Positions 8,747-16,788 of a stretch of 64,000 nt of DNA are shown piece after piece (the first letter of the stretch is position 1; every line of letters begins with the position of its first letter). This stretch comes from PWQG01 sp040882255 (GTDB taxonomy: Bacteria > Pseudomonadota > Gammaproteobacteria > Pseudomonadales > Pseudohongiellaceae), in contig JBBEBP010000017.1 of the NCBI GenBank assembly GCA_040882255.1, positions 24,407 through 88,406 of the forward strand. Direction: 5' to 3'. Under the pieces are notes generated by a model that saw nothing but the letters and a program-made list of their open reading frames with translations, made no database searches and was not told the origin of the DNA. The position numbers were made by a program, and so were the translations under genes.

Positions 8747-9178
8747 ATGTTCATCAGACAGCTTTTTTCCGCCGCCATTGCCACCGCTGCCGCTGCCATT
8801 CCGCTGTACCTGCTCACTCAACCGGACACAACGATCTCCCGAATCACCTTTCCAGCCCTCCTCGGCATCACCTTCATCGCCACCCTGATTGCTTCGGCGC
8901 TTGTCCTGTACCGGCCTTCCGGCCGACTCCGAAAGAAGCCCCGTCGCCCGCACCGCAAGGCAGCCGCCGGCGGGACACGTGAGGGCGGCCAGGTGAAGTG
9001 GTTCAACACGGCCAAGGGCTATGGATTCATTACCCGGGACAGCGGTGATGACGTCTTCGTCCATTTTCGGGGCATCCGTGGCAGTGGCCATCGCAGCCTG
9101 AAGGAAGGGCAGCGGGTGGAATTCAGTGTCAGCCGCGCGGAGAAAGGCCTGCAGGCAGATGACGTCACCGACGCCTGA
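8747..9178 (+). CDS. Membrane-anchored cold-shock-domain protein
   Basis: The protein of about 143 residues combines two N-terminal hydrophobic helices (about 5-22 and 34-55), a basic linker (RKKPRRPHRK) and a C-terminal cold-shock domain. That domain reads GQVKWFNTAKGYGFITRD, then DVFVHFRGI and EGQRVEFSVSRAEKGLQADDV. The RNP1-like KGYGFI and RNP2-like VFVHF motifs are intact. Free CspA proteins lack the membrane part, so this form would hold a single-stranded nucleic-acid binder at the inner membrane. I chose the ATG at 8747, behind AGAGAG and directly before the hydrophobic helix. Upstream in-frame starts would add unrelated sequence. Similar TM-CSD proteins occur in other gammaproteobacteria. 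Function unknown. Confidence 0.85.
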   Translation: MFIRQLFSAAIATAAAAIPLYLLTQPDTTISRITFPALLGITFIATLIASALVLYRPSGRLRKKPRRPHRKAAAGGTREGGQVKWFNTAKGYGFITRDSGDDVFVHFRGIRGSGHRSLKEGQRVEFSVSRAEKGLQADDVTDA

Positions 9179-9284
9179 ACGGACGACACTTTTTACGGCT
9201 GCACATTCATGCAATAATTGTTCGCACATACGTGTCACTATCCTGTCCATCGATTCGTCGACATCACTCTGGAGCCGACCCGCC

Positions 9285-10445
9285 TTGTCTACCGCAACGT
9301 CCACAGCAAAGCCACCCGTCAACTGGACCAACACACTGTTGTTCAGTATCACCGGCCTGCTGGCCGTGACCCTCGTGCCATGGTACGGGTTCACCTACGG
9401 ATACAGTCTCTGGGACTGGACCCTGTTTGTTCTGCTGATGGGATACTGCGGTCTGTCCATCACCGCCGGCTATCATCGTCTTTGGTCGCACAAGGCCTAC
9501 AAGGCGCATCCGGTGCTTCGCGTGCTGTTCGCGCTGGGTGGTGCCTGCGCCCTGCAGAACGACGTGTTGTCCTGGGCATCGGATCATCGCCGCCATCACG
9601 CATTCGTCGACAACAATGACCGGGACCCCTACTCCGCCGGTCGCGGCCTGTGGTATTCACACATCGGCTGGATGCTGCGCTATTACGAAAGCGGCAGGAA
9701 CGATTATTCGAATATCAAGGATCTGCGGCGCGATCCGATTCTGCAGTGGCAGAGTCGCCACTATCTGACCCTGGTGCTGGTGATGAACATCGCTGTACCC
9801 GCATTGCTGGGCTATCTGGGCGGCAGCCTCATCGGCGGTTTGCTGCTGGGCGGGCTGCTGCGCCTGGTACTCAGTCAGCATGTTACCTGGCTGATCAACT
9901 CGCTCGCCCACGCCTGGGGCCTGCAGACCTACAGCACCCGCAGCTCTGCACGCGATAACCCGGTCATCGCCCTGCTGACCTACGGAGAGGGGTACCACAA
10001 CTTTCACCACACCTTCCAGTGGGACTACCGCAATGGCGTCCGCTGGTGGCACTACGATCCGACCAAGTGGCTGATCCGCACCTGTAGCTGGCTGGGTCTG
10101 ACCCGGGAATTGAAGCGTGTGTCCCCGTTGGTGATCGAGACCACACGACTGGAAATGCAATACCGCCAGGCTGCCGAGCGGTGCGCCAATTTCGCCAATG
10201 CGGACAAATGGCGTGAACGCCTTGAACAGGAATACGAGCAGTTGAAGCAGACACTGCAATTGTGGGCCCGTCACCGCCAGGAATGGTATGAGGCCCGAGC
10301 GGGCGAGCTGCACGAGCAATGGGAACACCTGCACCTGCGCGACCGCTACCGCGAGGCCCGTTACCGGCTGAAACTGCAACGCCAACGCTGGCGTGAACTG
10401 CTGGAGAGCTTCTCCAACACCCCGGCAGTCGTCGCCGGTACCTGA
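9285..10445 (+). CDS. Delta-9-type acyl-lipid/acyl-CoA fatty acid desaturase
   Basis: About 386 residues, with paired TM regions and the three histidine boxes of membrane desaturases: HRLWSH (64-69), HRRHH (101-105) and HNFHH (238-242), plus GEGYHNFHHTFQWDYRNG, typical of stearoyl-CoA-desaturase-like delta-9 enzymes. These enzymes put a cis double bond in acyl chains using di-iron and O2. After about residue 285 there is a charged, helical C-terminal tail rich in Arg, Gln and Glu that is not part of the catalytic fold. The start is uncertain. I favour TTG at 9285 (GGAG 10 bases upstream), because the frame stays open further up but without a good ribosome site. The TlpA-like gene follows 28 bases downstream. 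Confidence 0.85.
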   Translation: MSTATSTAKPPVNWTNTLLFSITGLLAVTLVPWYGFTYGYSLWDWTLFVLLMGYCGLSITAGYHRLWSHKAYKAHPVLRVLFALGGACALQNDVLSWASDHRRHHAFVDNNDRDPYSAGRGLWYSHIGWMLRYYESGRNDYSNIKDLRRDPILQWQSRHYLTLVLVMNIAVPALLGYLGGSLIGGLLLGGLLRLVLSQHVTWLINSLAHAWGLQTYSTRSSARDNPVIALLTYGEGYHNFHHTFQWDYRNGVRWWHYDPTKWLIRTCSWLGLTRELKRVSPLVIETTRLEMQYRQAAERCANFANADKWRERLEQEYEQLKQTLQLWARHRQEWYEARAGELHEQWEHLHLRDRYREARYRLKLQRQRWRELLESFSNTPAVVAGT

Positions 10446-10473
10446 ACAATGCCGTCATGACGGAGACCTGAAT

Positions 10474-10983
10474 ATGGACCTGTTTCGCCAGACACTGCCA
10501 TGGCTAGCCCTCTGGCTGATCAGCCTGCCAGTGACCGCTCTGGAGGAAGGTGAACCCGCCCCGGATTTCACCTTGCCAGCACTGGCGGCGGCAAGCGGTG
10601 ACAGCGACGAAATCACCCTGTCAGATTTGAGAGGGAAAGTAGTGTACGTGGATTTCTGGGCTTCATGGTGCCTGCCATGCATCCGTTCACTGCCCGAGAT
10701 CAGTACGCTGTACGAGCAATACCGGGACCAGGGCTTCGAGGTTATCGCCATCACCATCGACAACCCGCTGGAGGACGCCACGGAGTTCCTGGAAGACCTC
10801 GACACTCCCCTGGACTACCGGGTCGCCGCCGATGCGGACGCTGATGTCATGGACCTCTACGGTGTACGTGGCATGCCCACCTCGTTCCTGGTGGACCGGC
10901 ACGGCATGATCCGGATGATTCACGAAGGATACCGGGACGGAGATCTGCAACAGATAGAGAACGAACTGACACCACTACTCTGA
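10474..10983 (+). CDS. TlpA/ResA-like periplasmic thioredoxin-fold protein
   Basis: The 169-residue protein has an N-terminal signal (MDLFRQTLPWLALWLISLPV) and the phrase GEPAPDFTLPAL, which opens the AhpC/TSA-thioredoxin superfamily. FWASWCLPCIRSLPE follows, with the CxxC pair at Cys66 and Cys69. A cis-Pro context (GMPTSFLVD) is present. TlpA/ResA-type proteins reduce disulfides in the periplasm, often for cytochrome c maturation or metallochaperones. The two charged stretches (EDATEFLEDLD, ADADADV) fit the acidic character of other exported proteins here. GGAG lies 9 bases before the ATG. It may be cotranscribed with the desaturase gene, but the functional link is unclear. Confidence 0.85.
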   Translation: MDLFRQTLPWLALWLISLPVTALEEGEPAPDFTLPALAAASGDSDEITLSDLRGKVVYVDFWASWCLPCIRSLPEISTLYEQYRDQGFEVIAITIDNPLEDATEFLEDLDTPLDYRVAADADADVMDLYGVRGMPTSFLVDRHGMIRMIHEGYRDGDLQQIENELTPLL

Positions 10984-11032
10984 ACTCCCCCGGATTTCAC
11001 CCCATGTACTGACACACGCAAGGAGCTGACAC

Positions 11033-12319
11033 TTGAACAGCACACAGGCACAGGAACGTCTCGACACCCTCCGCGACCATTACCGGGAGATCCAGTCCCG
11101 AAATCTGGACCTGGACCTGACCCGGGGCAAACCCTCCACCGAACAACTGGCGCTCAGCGATGCCCTGGACGGCATTCTGGGTGGCAGCTACCGGGATCGT
11201 GACGGCACCGATTGCCGCAACTATGGTGGCGCGATGGGTATCCCGGAGGCGCGCGAATTCGCAGCGGCCTACCTTGATACCACCCCGGACCGGGTCATGG
11301 TGGGCGGAAACAGCTCACTGCAGCTGATGTACAGCTATGTGATGAATGCCCACTACCACGGCGTACGCGGACCGGAAACGGCCTGGGTCCGGGAGGCCAC
11401 GGCAGATCAGCCGATCCGCTTCCTGTGCCCTTCCCCGGGCTACGACCGCCATTTCAGCGTCTGTGAGGCGCTGGGCATCGAAATGGTACCCGTCGCCCTC
11501 ACCGGTCAGGGCCCCGACATGGATGAAGTGGAGCAGCTGGTCAAATCCGATCCGCAGATCAAGGGCATCTGGTGTGTGCCGAAGTACTCCAACCCGACCG
11601 GCGAAGTCTATTCCGACGAAGTCGTGGCGCGCATGGCGGAACTGGGCAATATCGCCGGGCCGAACTTCCGCATCCTCTGGGACAATGCCTATGCCGCCCA
11701 CCACCTGACCGACAATCCGCCGGCACTTGCCAACCTGCTCAACCTGAGCGAGAAAGCCGGAACGCTGGACAATGCCGTGGTGATCGGCTCGACATCCAAG
11801 ATCACTTTTGCCGGCGCCGGCATTTCCTTTCTGGCCAGCTCACCGGAGAACCTGAAGCGTTTTGCGTCACAGATGACCATTTCCACCATCGGCCCCGACA
11901 AGGTCAATCAGCTGCGCCATGTCCGCTTCCTCAAGGATATGCCCACGCTGGAAAAATTGATGCAGGCTCATCGCCGCATCCTGGAGCCGAAGTTCGATGC
12001 CGTGATCGAGGAACTGGAAAACGGATTGGAAGGCAAGCAGGCCGGGGGGCAACCGCTGGGCCGTTGGAGCCGGCCGCAGGGCGGCTATTTCGTCTTGTTC
12101 GACACACAGCCGGGGCTGGCTGACCGGGTCATCCGCCTGACCGCCGAAGCAGGCGTCAAGCTCACACCAGCCGGTGCCACCTGGCCCTATGGCAAGGATC
12201 CGGAGAACAGCAACATCCGCCTCGCCCCCTCATTCCCCGGCCCGGAAGAAATCCGCGAGGCCATGAAAGTCTTTGTACTGTGCGTGGAGCTGGCCACCCT
12301 GGAAAACACGGCCGGCTGA
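11033..12319 (+). CDS. PLP-dependent class I aminotransferase, aspartate aminotransferase (PF12897) type
   Basis: A 428-residue fold-type I aminotransferase starting at TTG (11033) behind AAGGAG. Motifs include LDLTRGKPS, the PLP phosphate/ring region (GGNSSLQLM), CVPKYSNPTGEVYSDEVV, the aspartate-bearing ILWDNAYAAHHL, and the Schiff-base lysine in VVIGSTSKITFAGAGISF. The RGKPSxxQL opening and this lysine context match the family typified by Corynebacterium AspT rather than E. coli AspC. It probably interconverts aspartate/oxaloacetate and glutamate/2-oxoglutarate. It is a single gene, convergent with the DUF1820 gene. Confidence 0.85.
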   Translation: MNSTQAQERLDTLRDHYREIQSRNLDLDLTRGKPSTEQLALSDALDGILGGSYRDRDGTDCRNYGGAMGIPEAREFAAAYLDTTPDRVMVGGNSSLQLMYSYVMNAHYHGVRGPETAWVREATADQPIRFLCPSPGYDRHFSVCEALGIEMVPVALTGQGPDMDEVEQLVKSDPQIKGIWCVPKYSNPTGEVYSDEVVARMAELGNIAGPNFRILWDNAYAAHHLTDNPPALANLLNLSEKAGTLDNAVVIGSTSKITFAGAGISFLASSPENLKRFASQMTISTIGPDKVNQLRHVRFLKDMPTLEKLMQAHRRILEPKFDAVIEELENGLEGKQAGGQPLGRWSRPQGGYFVLFDTQPGLADRVIRLTAEAGVKLTPAGATWPYGKDPENSNIRLAPSFPGPEEIREAMKVFVLCVELATLENTAG

Positions 12320-12355
12320 TCCGGCCCGGCCCCGGGAGCCTCCGGACCGGACTCC

Positions 12356-12688
12356 CTACGACGGTTCCTGCGGCCGTCCGCCGGTGATCGACACCGGAAA
12401 CGGTGTGATATTGTCTCCACTGGACACTTTCGCTGCCCCTGCCCGGGTCACCTCATCAATACGGATGATGGCCTGCAGGGGCACGAAGCTGCGTTTCACG
12501 CCGTTGAACTCCGTCTTGAGTTTCTCCTCTCCCGGATCAACCACAACCTGGCTGCGCTCATCGAACAGGTAGTCCTCGATCTCGATGAATCCGTACAGGT
12601 CGCTCTGGTAGACCTGACGGGCAAACACTTCGTACACCTGTCCCTTATTGAGAAAGGTGACGCGGTAAATCGGAGTCTTGTCAGACAT
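12356..12688 (-). CDS. DUF1820 family protein
   Basis: A 110-residue cytoplasmic protein beginning MSDKTPIYRVTFLNKGQVYE, with YGFIEIEDYLFDER and KLKTEFNGVKRSFVPLQAII. This is the DUF1820 pattern found in many gammaproteobacteria next to miaB. No function is known. I chose ATG 12688 because the family starts at this point, although the frame stays open upstream. It is divergent from miaB, with which it shares a 163-bp intergenic region. The C-terminal tail (TPFPVSITGGRPQEPS) is low-complexity. Confidence 0.82.
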   Translation of the reverse strand: MSDKTPIYRVTFLNKGQVYEVFARQVYQSDLYGFIEIEDYLFDERSQVVVDPGEEKLKTEFNGVKRSFVPLQAIIRIDEVTRAGAAKVSSGDNITPFPVSITGGRPQEPS

Positions 12689-12769
12689 CTGTGCACCATC
12701 TACTTGTGGATACACGGTATTGTACTCCATCCGGCCGGACCTCGCTGCACGATGCTCCCCGGGAGGGCA

Positions 12770-12798
12770 TCTCACCCGCCTGCATGACGTGTTATAAT
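12770..12798 (+). promoter_or_regulatory. Candidate promoter of the miaB-phoH-ybeY-corC operon
   Basis: A perfect TATAAT at 12793-12798 lies 53 bases upstream of the miaB ATG, in the DUF1820/miaB divergent region. The -35 hexamer at 17-base spacing (TCTCAC) is weak. Confidence 0.4.
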
Positions 12799-12851
12799 GC
12801 ACAGTTTTCCGCAACACCGACCAAGCAACCAACGCCACGCGAGCCCGAACA

Positions 12852-14273
12852 ATGACCAGCCGTGATCCAGCCGTCCAGACCGTCGACCCGGCCGCCGCCA
12901 CAACGGCGCGCCCCGGCAACCTGATCACCAGCGATGCCCGCCATGCAGGAAGCGCCGCGCGCAAGATCTACATCAAGACGCACGGCTGCCAGATGAATGA
13001 GTATGACTCGGCGCGCATGGCCGATCTGCTGCGCGACACCTGGGATGCCACCGTAGTGAACTCACCGGATGAAGCGGACATCCTGCTGCTCAACACCTGC
13101 TCGATCCGGGAGAAAGCCCAGGAGAAGGTCTTCCACCAGCTGGGCCGCTGGCGTTCGCTCAAGGAAGCCCGACCCGGCGTGCAGATTGCCGTGGGCGGCT
13201 GCGTGGCCAGCCAGGAAGGAGCCGCCATCAGCCAGCGTGCACCCTATGTGGATGTGGTGTTCGGTCCGCAGACCCTGCACAAGCTGCCGGAACTGTTAAG
13301 CCGCCCGGCGGGCCGGGGCGCTGCCGTCGACATCAGCTTTCCCGAAATCGAGAAATTCGACCGCCTGCCCGAGCCCGAGGCCAGCGGAGCCCAGGCCTTC
13401 CTGAGCATCATGGAAGGCTGCAGCAAGTACTGCTCGTTCTGCGTGGTGCCCTACACCCGGGGCGAGGAAGTCAGCCGCCCGTTGGACGATGTGCTGGCCG
13501 AGGCCATGCACCTGGCCGGCCAGGGTGTACGGGAGATCAACCTGCTGGGACAGAACGTCAACGCCTATCGAGGCCCCAGCCATGAGGGTGAGGTCACCGA
13601 CCTGGCCACCCTGATCACCTATATCGCGGCCATCGACGGCATCGACCGCATTCGGTTCACGACGTCCCACCCGATGGAATTCTCGGACAGCCTGATCGAG
13701 GTCTATCGCCACGTGCCGGAGCTGGTCAGCCACCTGCACCTGCCCGTGCAGCACGGCTCGGATCGCATCCTGCAGGCCATGAAGCGCGGTCACACCGCCG
13801 ACGCCTATCGCGACATTATCCGGCGTCTGCGCGAGATCCGGCCCGATATCAGCCTGTCCTCCGATTTCATCGTCGGTTTCCCCGGCGAGACACAGGAGGA
13901 CTTCGAGGACACCATGCAACTGATCAGGGACATCGGCTTCGACCACTCGTTCAGCTTCGTCTACAGCCCGCGCCCCGGCACACCGGCGGCGGAACTACCC
14001 GACGAGACAGCAGAAGCGGAGAAGAAGCACCGCCTCGCCATCCTGCAGGCGCAGATCCGCGAGCAGGCCGACACCATCAGCCAGTCCATGGTCGGCAGCA
14101 CACAGCGGATACTGGTCACAGGTCGCGCCAAGCGGGGGGAAGAACAATTACAAGGCCGCACGGAAAACAACCGCGTGGTGAACTTTCACAGCATTGATCC
14201 CGGTCTGGTGGGGGAGTTTGTCGATGTGACCATCACGGAAGCATTTCCGAACTCGCTGGCTGGCAGGCTCTGA
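12852..14273 (+). CDS. miaB: tRNA-2-methylthio-N6-dimethylallyladenosine synthase MiaB
   Basis: The 473-residue methylthiotransferase has all three MiaB domains. The UPF0004 domain carries Cys46 (KTHGCQMNEYDS), Cys82 (LLLNTCSIREKA) and Cys116 for the auxiliary cluster. The radical-SAM core carries the CxxxCxxC cluster at Cys189, Cys193 and Cys196 (GCSKYCSFC). A C-terminal TRAM domain follows (about 405-470, TENNRVVNFHSIDPGLVGEFVDV). MiaB adds the methylthio group to i6A37 of tRNAs reading UNN codons. There is an unusual Ala/Thr-rich N-terminal extension of about 35 residues before KIYIKTHGC. A later start is possible, but no better in-frame start codon sits next to the domain. It is the first gene of the miaB-phoH-ybeY-corC run. 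Confidence 0.95.
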   Translation: MTSRDPAVQTVDPAAATTARPGNLITSDARHAGSAARKIYIKTHGCQMNEYDSARMADLLRDTWDATVVNSPDEADILLLNTCSIREKAQEKVFHQLGRWRSLKEARPGVQIAVGGCVASQEGAAISQRAPYVDVVFGPQTLHKLPELLSRPAGRGAAVDISFPEIEKFDRLPEPEASGAQAFLSIMEGCSKYCSFCVVPYTRGEEVSRPLDDVLAEAMHLAGQGVREINLLGQNVNAYRGPSHEGEVTDLATLITYIAAIDGIDRIRFTTSHPMEFSDSLIEVYRHVPELVSHLHLPVQHGSDRILQAMKRGHTADAYRDIIRRLREIRPDISLSSDFIVGFPGETQEDFEDTMQLIRDIGFDHSFSFVYSPRPGTPAAELPDETAEAEKKHRLAILQAQIREQADTISQSMVGSTQRILVTGRAKRGEEQLQGRTENNRVVNFHSIDPGLVGEFVDVTITEAFPNSLAGRL

Positions 14274-14332
14274 GCGCTTGCACTATACTCGAATACACAC
14301 CGATCAATCAGGGAGGCAACCACGCCCGCTGC

Positions 14333-15361
14333 ATGGCTACTGACAATCATACCGAACAATTGCTTCTCGAGCCCGAGAACACCCATCGCCTGGCCAATCT
14401 CTGTGGCCATCTCAATGAACACATCCAGCAGATCGAACAGTCGCTGGCGTTGAAGATACGCCACCGCGGCAATCGCTTCCAACTGTCGGGTACGCCGGCG
14501 GCGGTGGCGGATGGCGCACGCATTCTCAACGACCTGTATCAGGCCACCAGTGGCGCGACACTGAGCCCGGACAGCGTTCACCTCGCACTGCGTGAGAACG
14601 AGCCGGCACCGCCGGCCACCGGCAACCCGGACGACGAGGCTCCGGGCAGCCTGATCCGAACGCCGCGCAGCTCCATCAAACCCCGTGGCCGACACCAACG
14701 CGAGTACGTCAGCGCCATTCGCCAGCAGGACATCAATTTCGGTATTGGACCGGCCGGAACCGGCAAGACCTATCTGGCCGTGGCCTGCGCCGTGGAAGCG
14801 CTGATGCAGGATCGCGTCAGGCGAGTGCTACTGGTTCGACCCGCCGTGGAAGCCGGAGAGAAACTCGGCTTTCTGCCCGGCGATCTGGCCCAGAAGATCG
14901 ACCCTTACCTGCGGCCGCTCTATGATGCGCTGTACGAGATGCTGGGCTTCGAGAAAGTCGGTCGACTGATCGAGAAGAATGTCATCGAAGTGGCGCCACT
15001 GGCCTATATGCGTGGCCGCACACTGAACGGCTCTTTCATCATTCTGGATGAAAGCCAGAACACCACCATGGCACAGATGAAGATGTTCCTGACACGGATC
15101 GGCTTCGGCTCCAGGGCCGTGATCACCGGGGACGTGACCCAGATCGACCTGCCCAGAGGCACCCGCTCCGGGCTGGTGCATGTCCTGAAGGTGCTGGAAG
15201 GCATGCAGGACATCGGGTTCACCCATTTCAACTCGCGTGACGTGGTACGCCATTCCCTGGTCCAGCGGATCGTGGAAGCCTACGACCGGTACGACCAGGA
15301 CACCACTATCAAACCCCTCGGCCAGCAGGATGCCCTGCATCGCCATGAACGTGACCGTTGA
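14333..15361 (+). CDS. ybeZ: PhoH-like ATPase (YbeZ)
   Basis: A 342-residue protein with an N-terminal KH-like region (LCGHLNEHIQQIEQSLALKI... to about 80) and a PhoH P-loop ATPase domain. Walker A is GPAGTGKTYLAV, Walker B is FIILDESQNTT, and the sensor segment is AVITGDVTQIDLPRG. In E. coli YbeZ works with the endoribonuclease YbeY in ribosome quality control and RNA turnover. Here its gene overlaps ybeY by 17 bases, which fits that partnership. It lies 59 bases after miaB. The ribosome site is weak and distant (GGGAGG about 17 bases up). Confidence 0.92.
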   Translation: MATDNHTEQLLLEPENTHRLANLCGHLNEHIQQIEQSLALKIRHRGNRFQLSGTPAAVADGARILNDLYQATSGATLSPDSVHLALRENEPAPPATGNPDDEAPGSLIRTPRSSIKPRGRHQREYVSAIRQQDINFGIGPAGTGKTYLAVACAVEALMQDRVRRVLLVRPAVEAGEKLGFLPGDLAQKIDPYLRPLYDALYEMLGFEKVGRLIEKNVIEVAPLAYMRGRTLNGSFIILDESQNTTMAQMKMFLTRIGFGSRAVITGDVTQIDLPRGTRSGLVHVLKVLEGMQDIGFTHFNSRDVVRHSLVQRIVEAYDRYDQDTTIKPLGQQDALHRHERDR

Positions 15362-15890
15362 GCTGACTGATGCGGCGTCCGAACCGGCGCCCGTCAACCT
15401 TCCCCGCCTGCGCGAGTGGGTCAGTTACGCACTGGAGCGGTACAGCCACCACAACCCCCCTGTTGGCGGGACACCGGACCGCGAGGTGCTAGTCTCGATT
15501 TGTCTGGTCAGTGAAGCCGAATCCGCCCGATTGAACGACAGCTATCGCGCTAAAAACCGGCCCACAAATGTGTTATCTTTCGCGACCCGGTTGCCCGACG
15601 AGGTCCAGTCGGCCATGCCGGCATTCCTGCTCGGCGACCTGGCTATCTGCACCGCCGTGGTCAATCGCGAGGCGGCAGCGCAGGGCAAACAGCCGGAAGC
15701 CCATTGGGCCCACATGACAGTACACGGCACACTCCACCTCTGCGGGCTGGATCACGAGACTGCGGAGGAAGCGGCCCGGATGGAAGGCATGGAGATTGAC
15801 GTGTTAACGACCCTGGGTTATCCCGACCCGTACACCGTGCCGGACCCGGCCACTACCGAATGTGATGAACGGAGCCATACCCGATCATGA
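15345..15890 (+). CDS. ybeY: Endoribonuclease YbeY
   Basis: A 181-residue zinc endoribonuclease of the UPF0054 family, with NRPTNVLSFATRLP, the internal LGDLAICTAVVNREA and the metal-binding HGTLHLCGLDH (His-x3-His-x5-His). It acts in 16S rRNA 3'-end maturation and ribosome quality control. The start (ATG 15345) lies inside the phoH gene and the stop overlaps corC by 4 bases, so translation is coupled. The tail after the catalytic motif (EIDVLTTLGYPDPYTVPDPA...) is slightly longer than usual. Confidence 0.94.
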   Translation: MNVTVELTDAASEPAPVNLPRLREWVSYALERYSHHNPPVGGTPDREVLVSICLVSEAESARLNDSYRAKNRPTNVLSFATRLPDEVQSAMPAFLLGDLAICTAVVNREAAAQGKQPEAHWAHMTVHGTLHLCGLDHETAEEAARMEGMEIDVLTTLGYPDPYTVPDPATTECDERSHTRS

Positions 15891-16744
15891 ACGACGAGCC
15901 TTCGAGTATCGAGTCCAGACCTCGATCCTGGATTGATAAGCTGGCCCAGGTCTTCTCCGACGACCCCACCGATCTGAAGAGTCTTCTGGAACTGCTGCGC
16001 AATGCCGAGCAGGATCAGGTACTGGATGCCGATGCCCTGGGAATCATGGAAGGGGCACTGCAGGTCTCCAGCATGCAGGTTCGCGAAATCATGATCCCGC
16101 GAGCGCAGGTGGTCACTGTATCGAGCCGCAGCACATTGCAGGAGATCATCGATACCGTGGTCAGAGCCTCGCACTCGCGCTTCCCGGTCATCGGAGAGAG
16201 TCCCGATACCGTCATGGGCATTCTGCTGGCCAAGGACCTGCTGCCGCTGGCTCTGAGCAGCGATCCTGCCCGCTTCAATATCAAGGACCTGATCAGGCCG
16301 CCGACCTTTGTTCCCGAGAGCAAGCGGCTCAATGTCCTGCTGCGCGAATTCCGGGAAAACCGCAATCACATGGCCATCGTCATTGACGAGTACGGCAACG
16401 TCTGTGGTGTGGTGACCATCGAGGATGTACTGGAGCAGATTGTCGGTGAGATCGAGGACGAATACGATGTGGATGACGACAGCTACATCAAGAAGTTCGA
16501 TGAACAGCACTACATCGTCAAGGCGCTGACTCCGGTGGACGAGTTCAACGAGTATTTTGACTCTTCGTTCAGCGAGAACGACGCCGACACCATTGGCGGA
16601 CTGGTGCTACGGGAACTGCGACACATACCGGAACGCGATGAGAATGTAAGCATTGATGACTTCCGTTTCACCGTTCTGAACGCGGACAGCCGGCAGATAC
16701 GACTGCTCAAGGTCACCAGACAACCGGGACGCGCATCCCGCTGA
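15887..16744 (+). CDS. ybeX: CorC/HlyC-family CBS-domain protein (YbeX)
   Basis: A 285-residue soluble protein with an N-terminal helical segment, the phrase MQVREIMIPRAQVVTV, two CBS domains (about 65-125 and 132-190) and a C-terminal CorC_HlyC domain (about 205-280). VAIVIDEYG-like AIVIDEYGNVCGVVTIEDVLEQ is diagnostic, followed by the acidic IVGEIEDEYDVDDD. It has been tied to magnesium/cobalt homeostasis and, as YbeX, to ribosome metabolism. ATG overlaps the ybeY stop (ATGA). The lnt gene that follows ybeX in many relatives is absent, and leuS comes next. Confidence 0.92.
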   Translation: MNDEPSSIESRPRSWIDKLAQVFSDDPTDLKSLLELLRNAEQDQVLDADALGIMEGALQVSSMQVREIMIPRAQVVTVSSRSTLQEIIDTVVRASHSRFPVIGESPDTVMGILLAKDLLPLALSSDPARFNIKDLIRPPTFVPESKRLNVLLREFRENRNHMAIVIDEYGNVCGVVTIEDVLEQIVGEIEDEYDVDDDSYIKKFDEQHYIVKALTPVDEFNEYFDSSFSENDADTIGGLVLRELRHIPERDENVSIDDFRFTVLNADSRQIRLLKVTRQPGRASR

Positions 16745-16788
16745 CCCGGCCCTACACGAATCAGAAGACTGACAAAAGAACCCGAACC

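Noticed and set aside
12333..12357. GGGAG...CTCCC hairpin between the aminotransferase and DUF1820 genes
   Set aside because: The stem is short and no T tract follows on either strand, so a terminator call is not supported.
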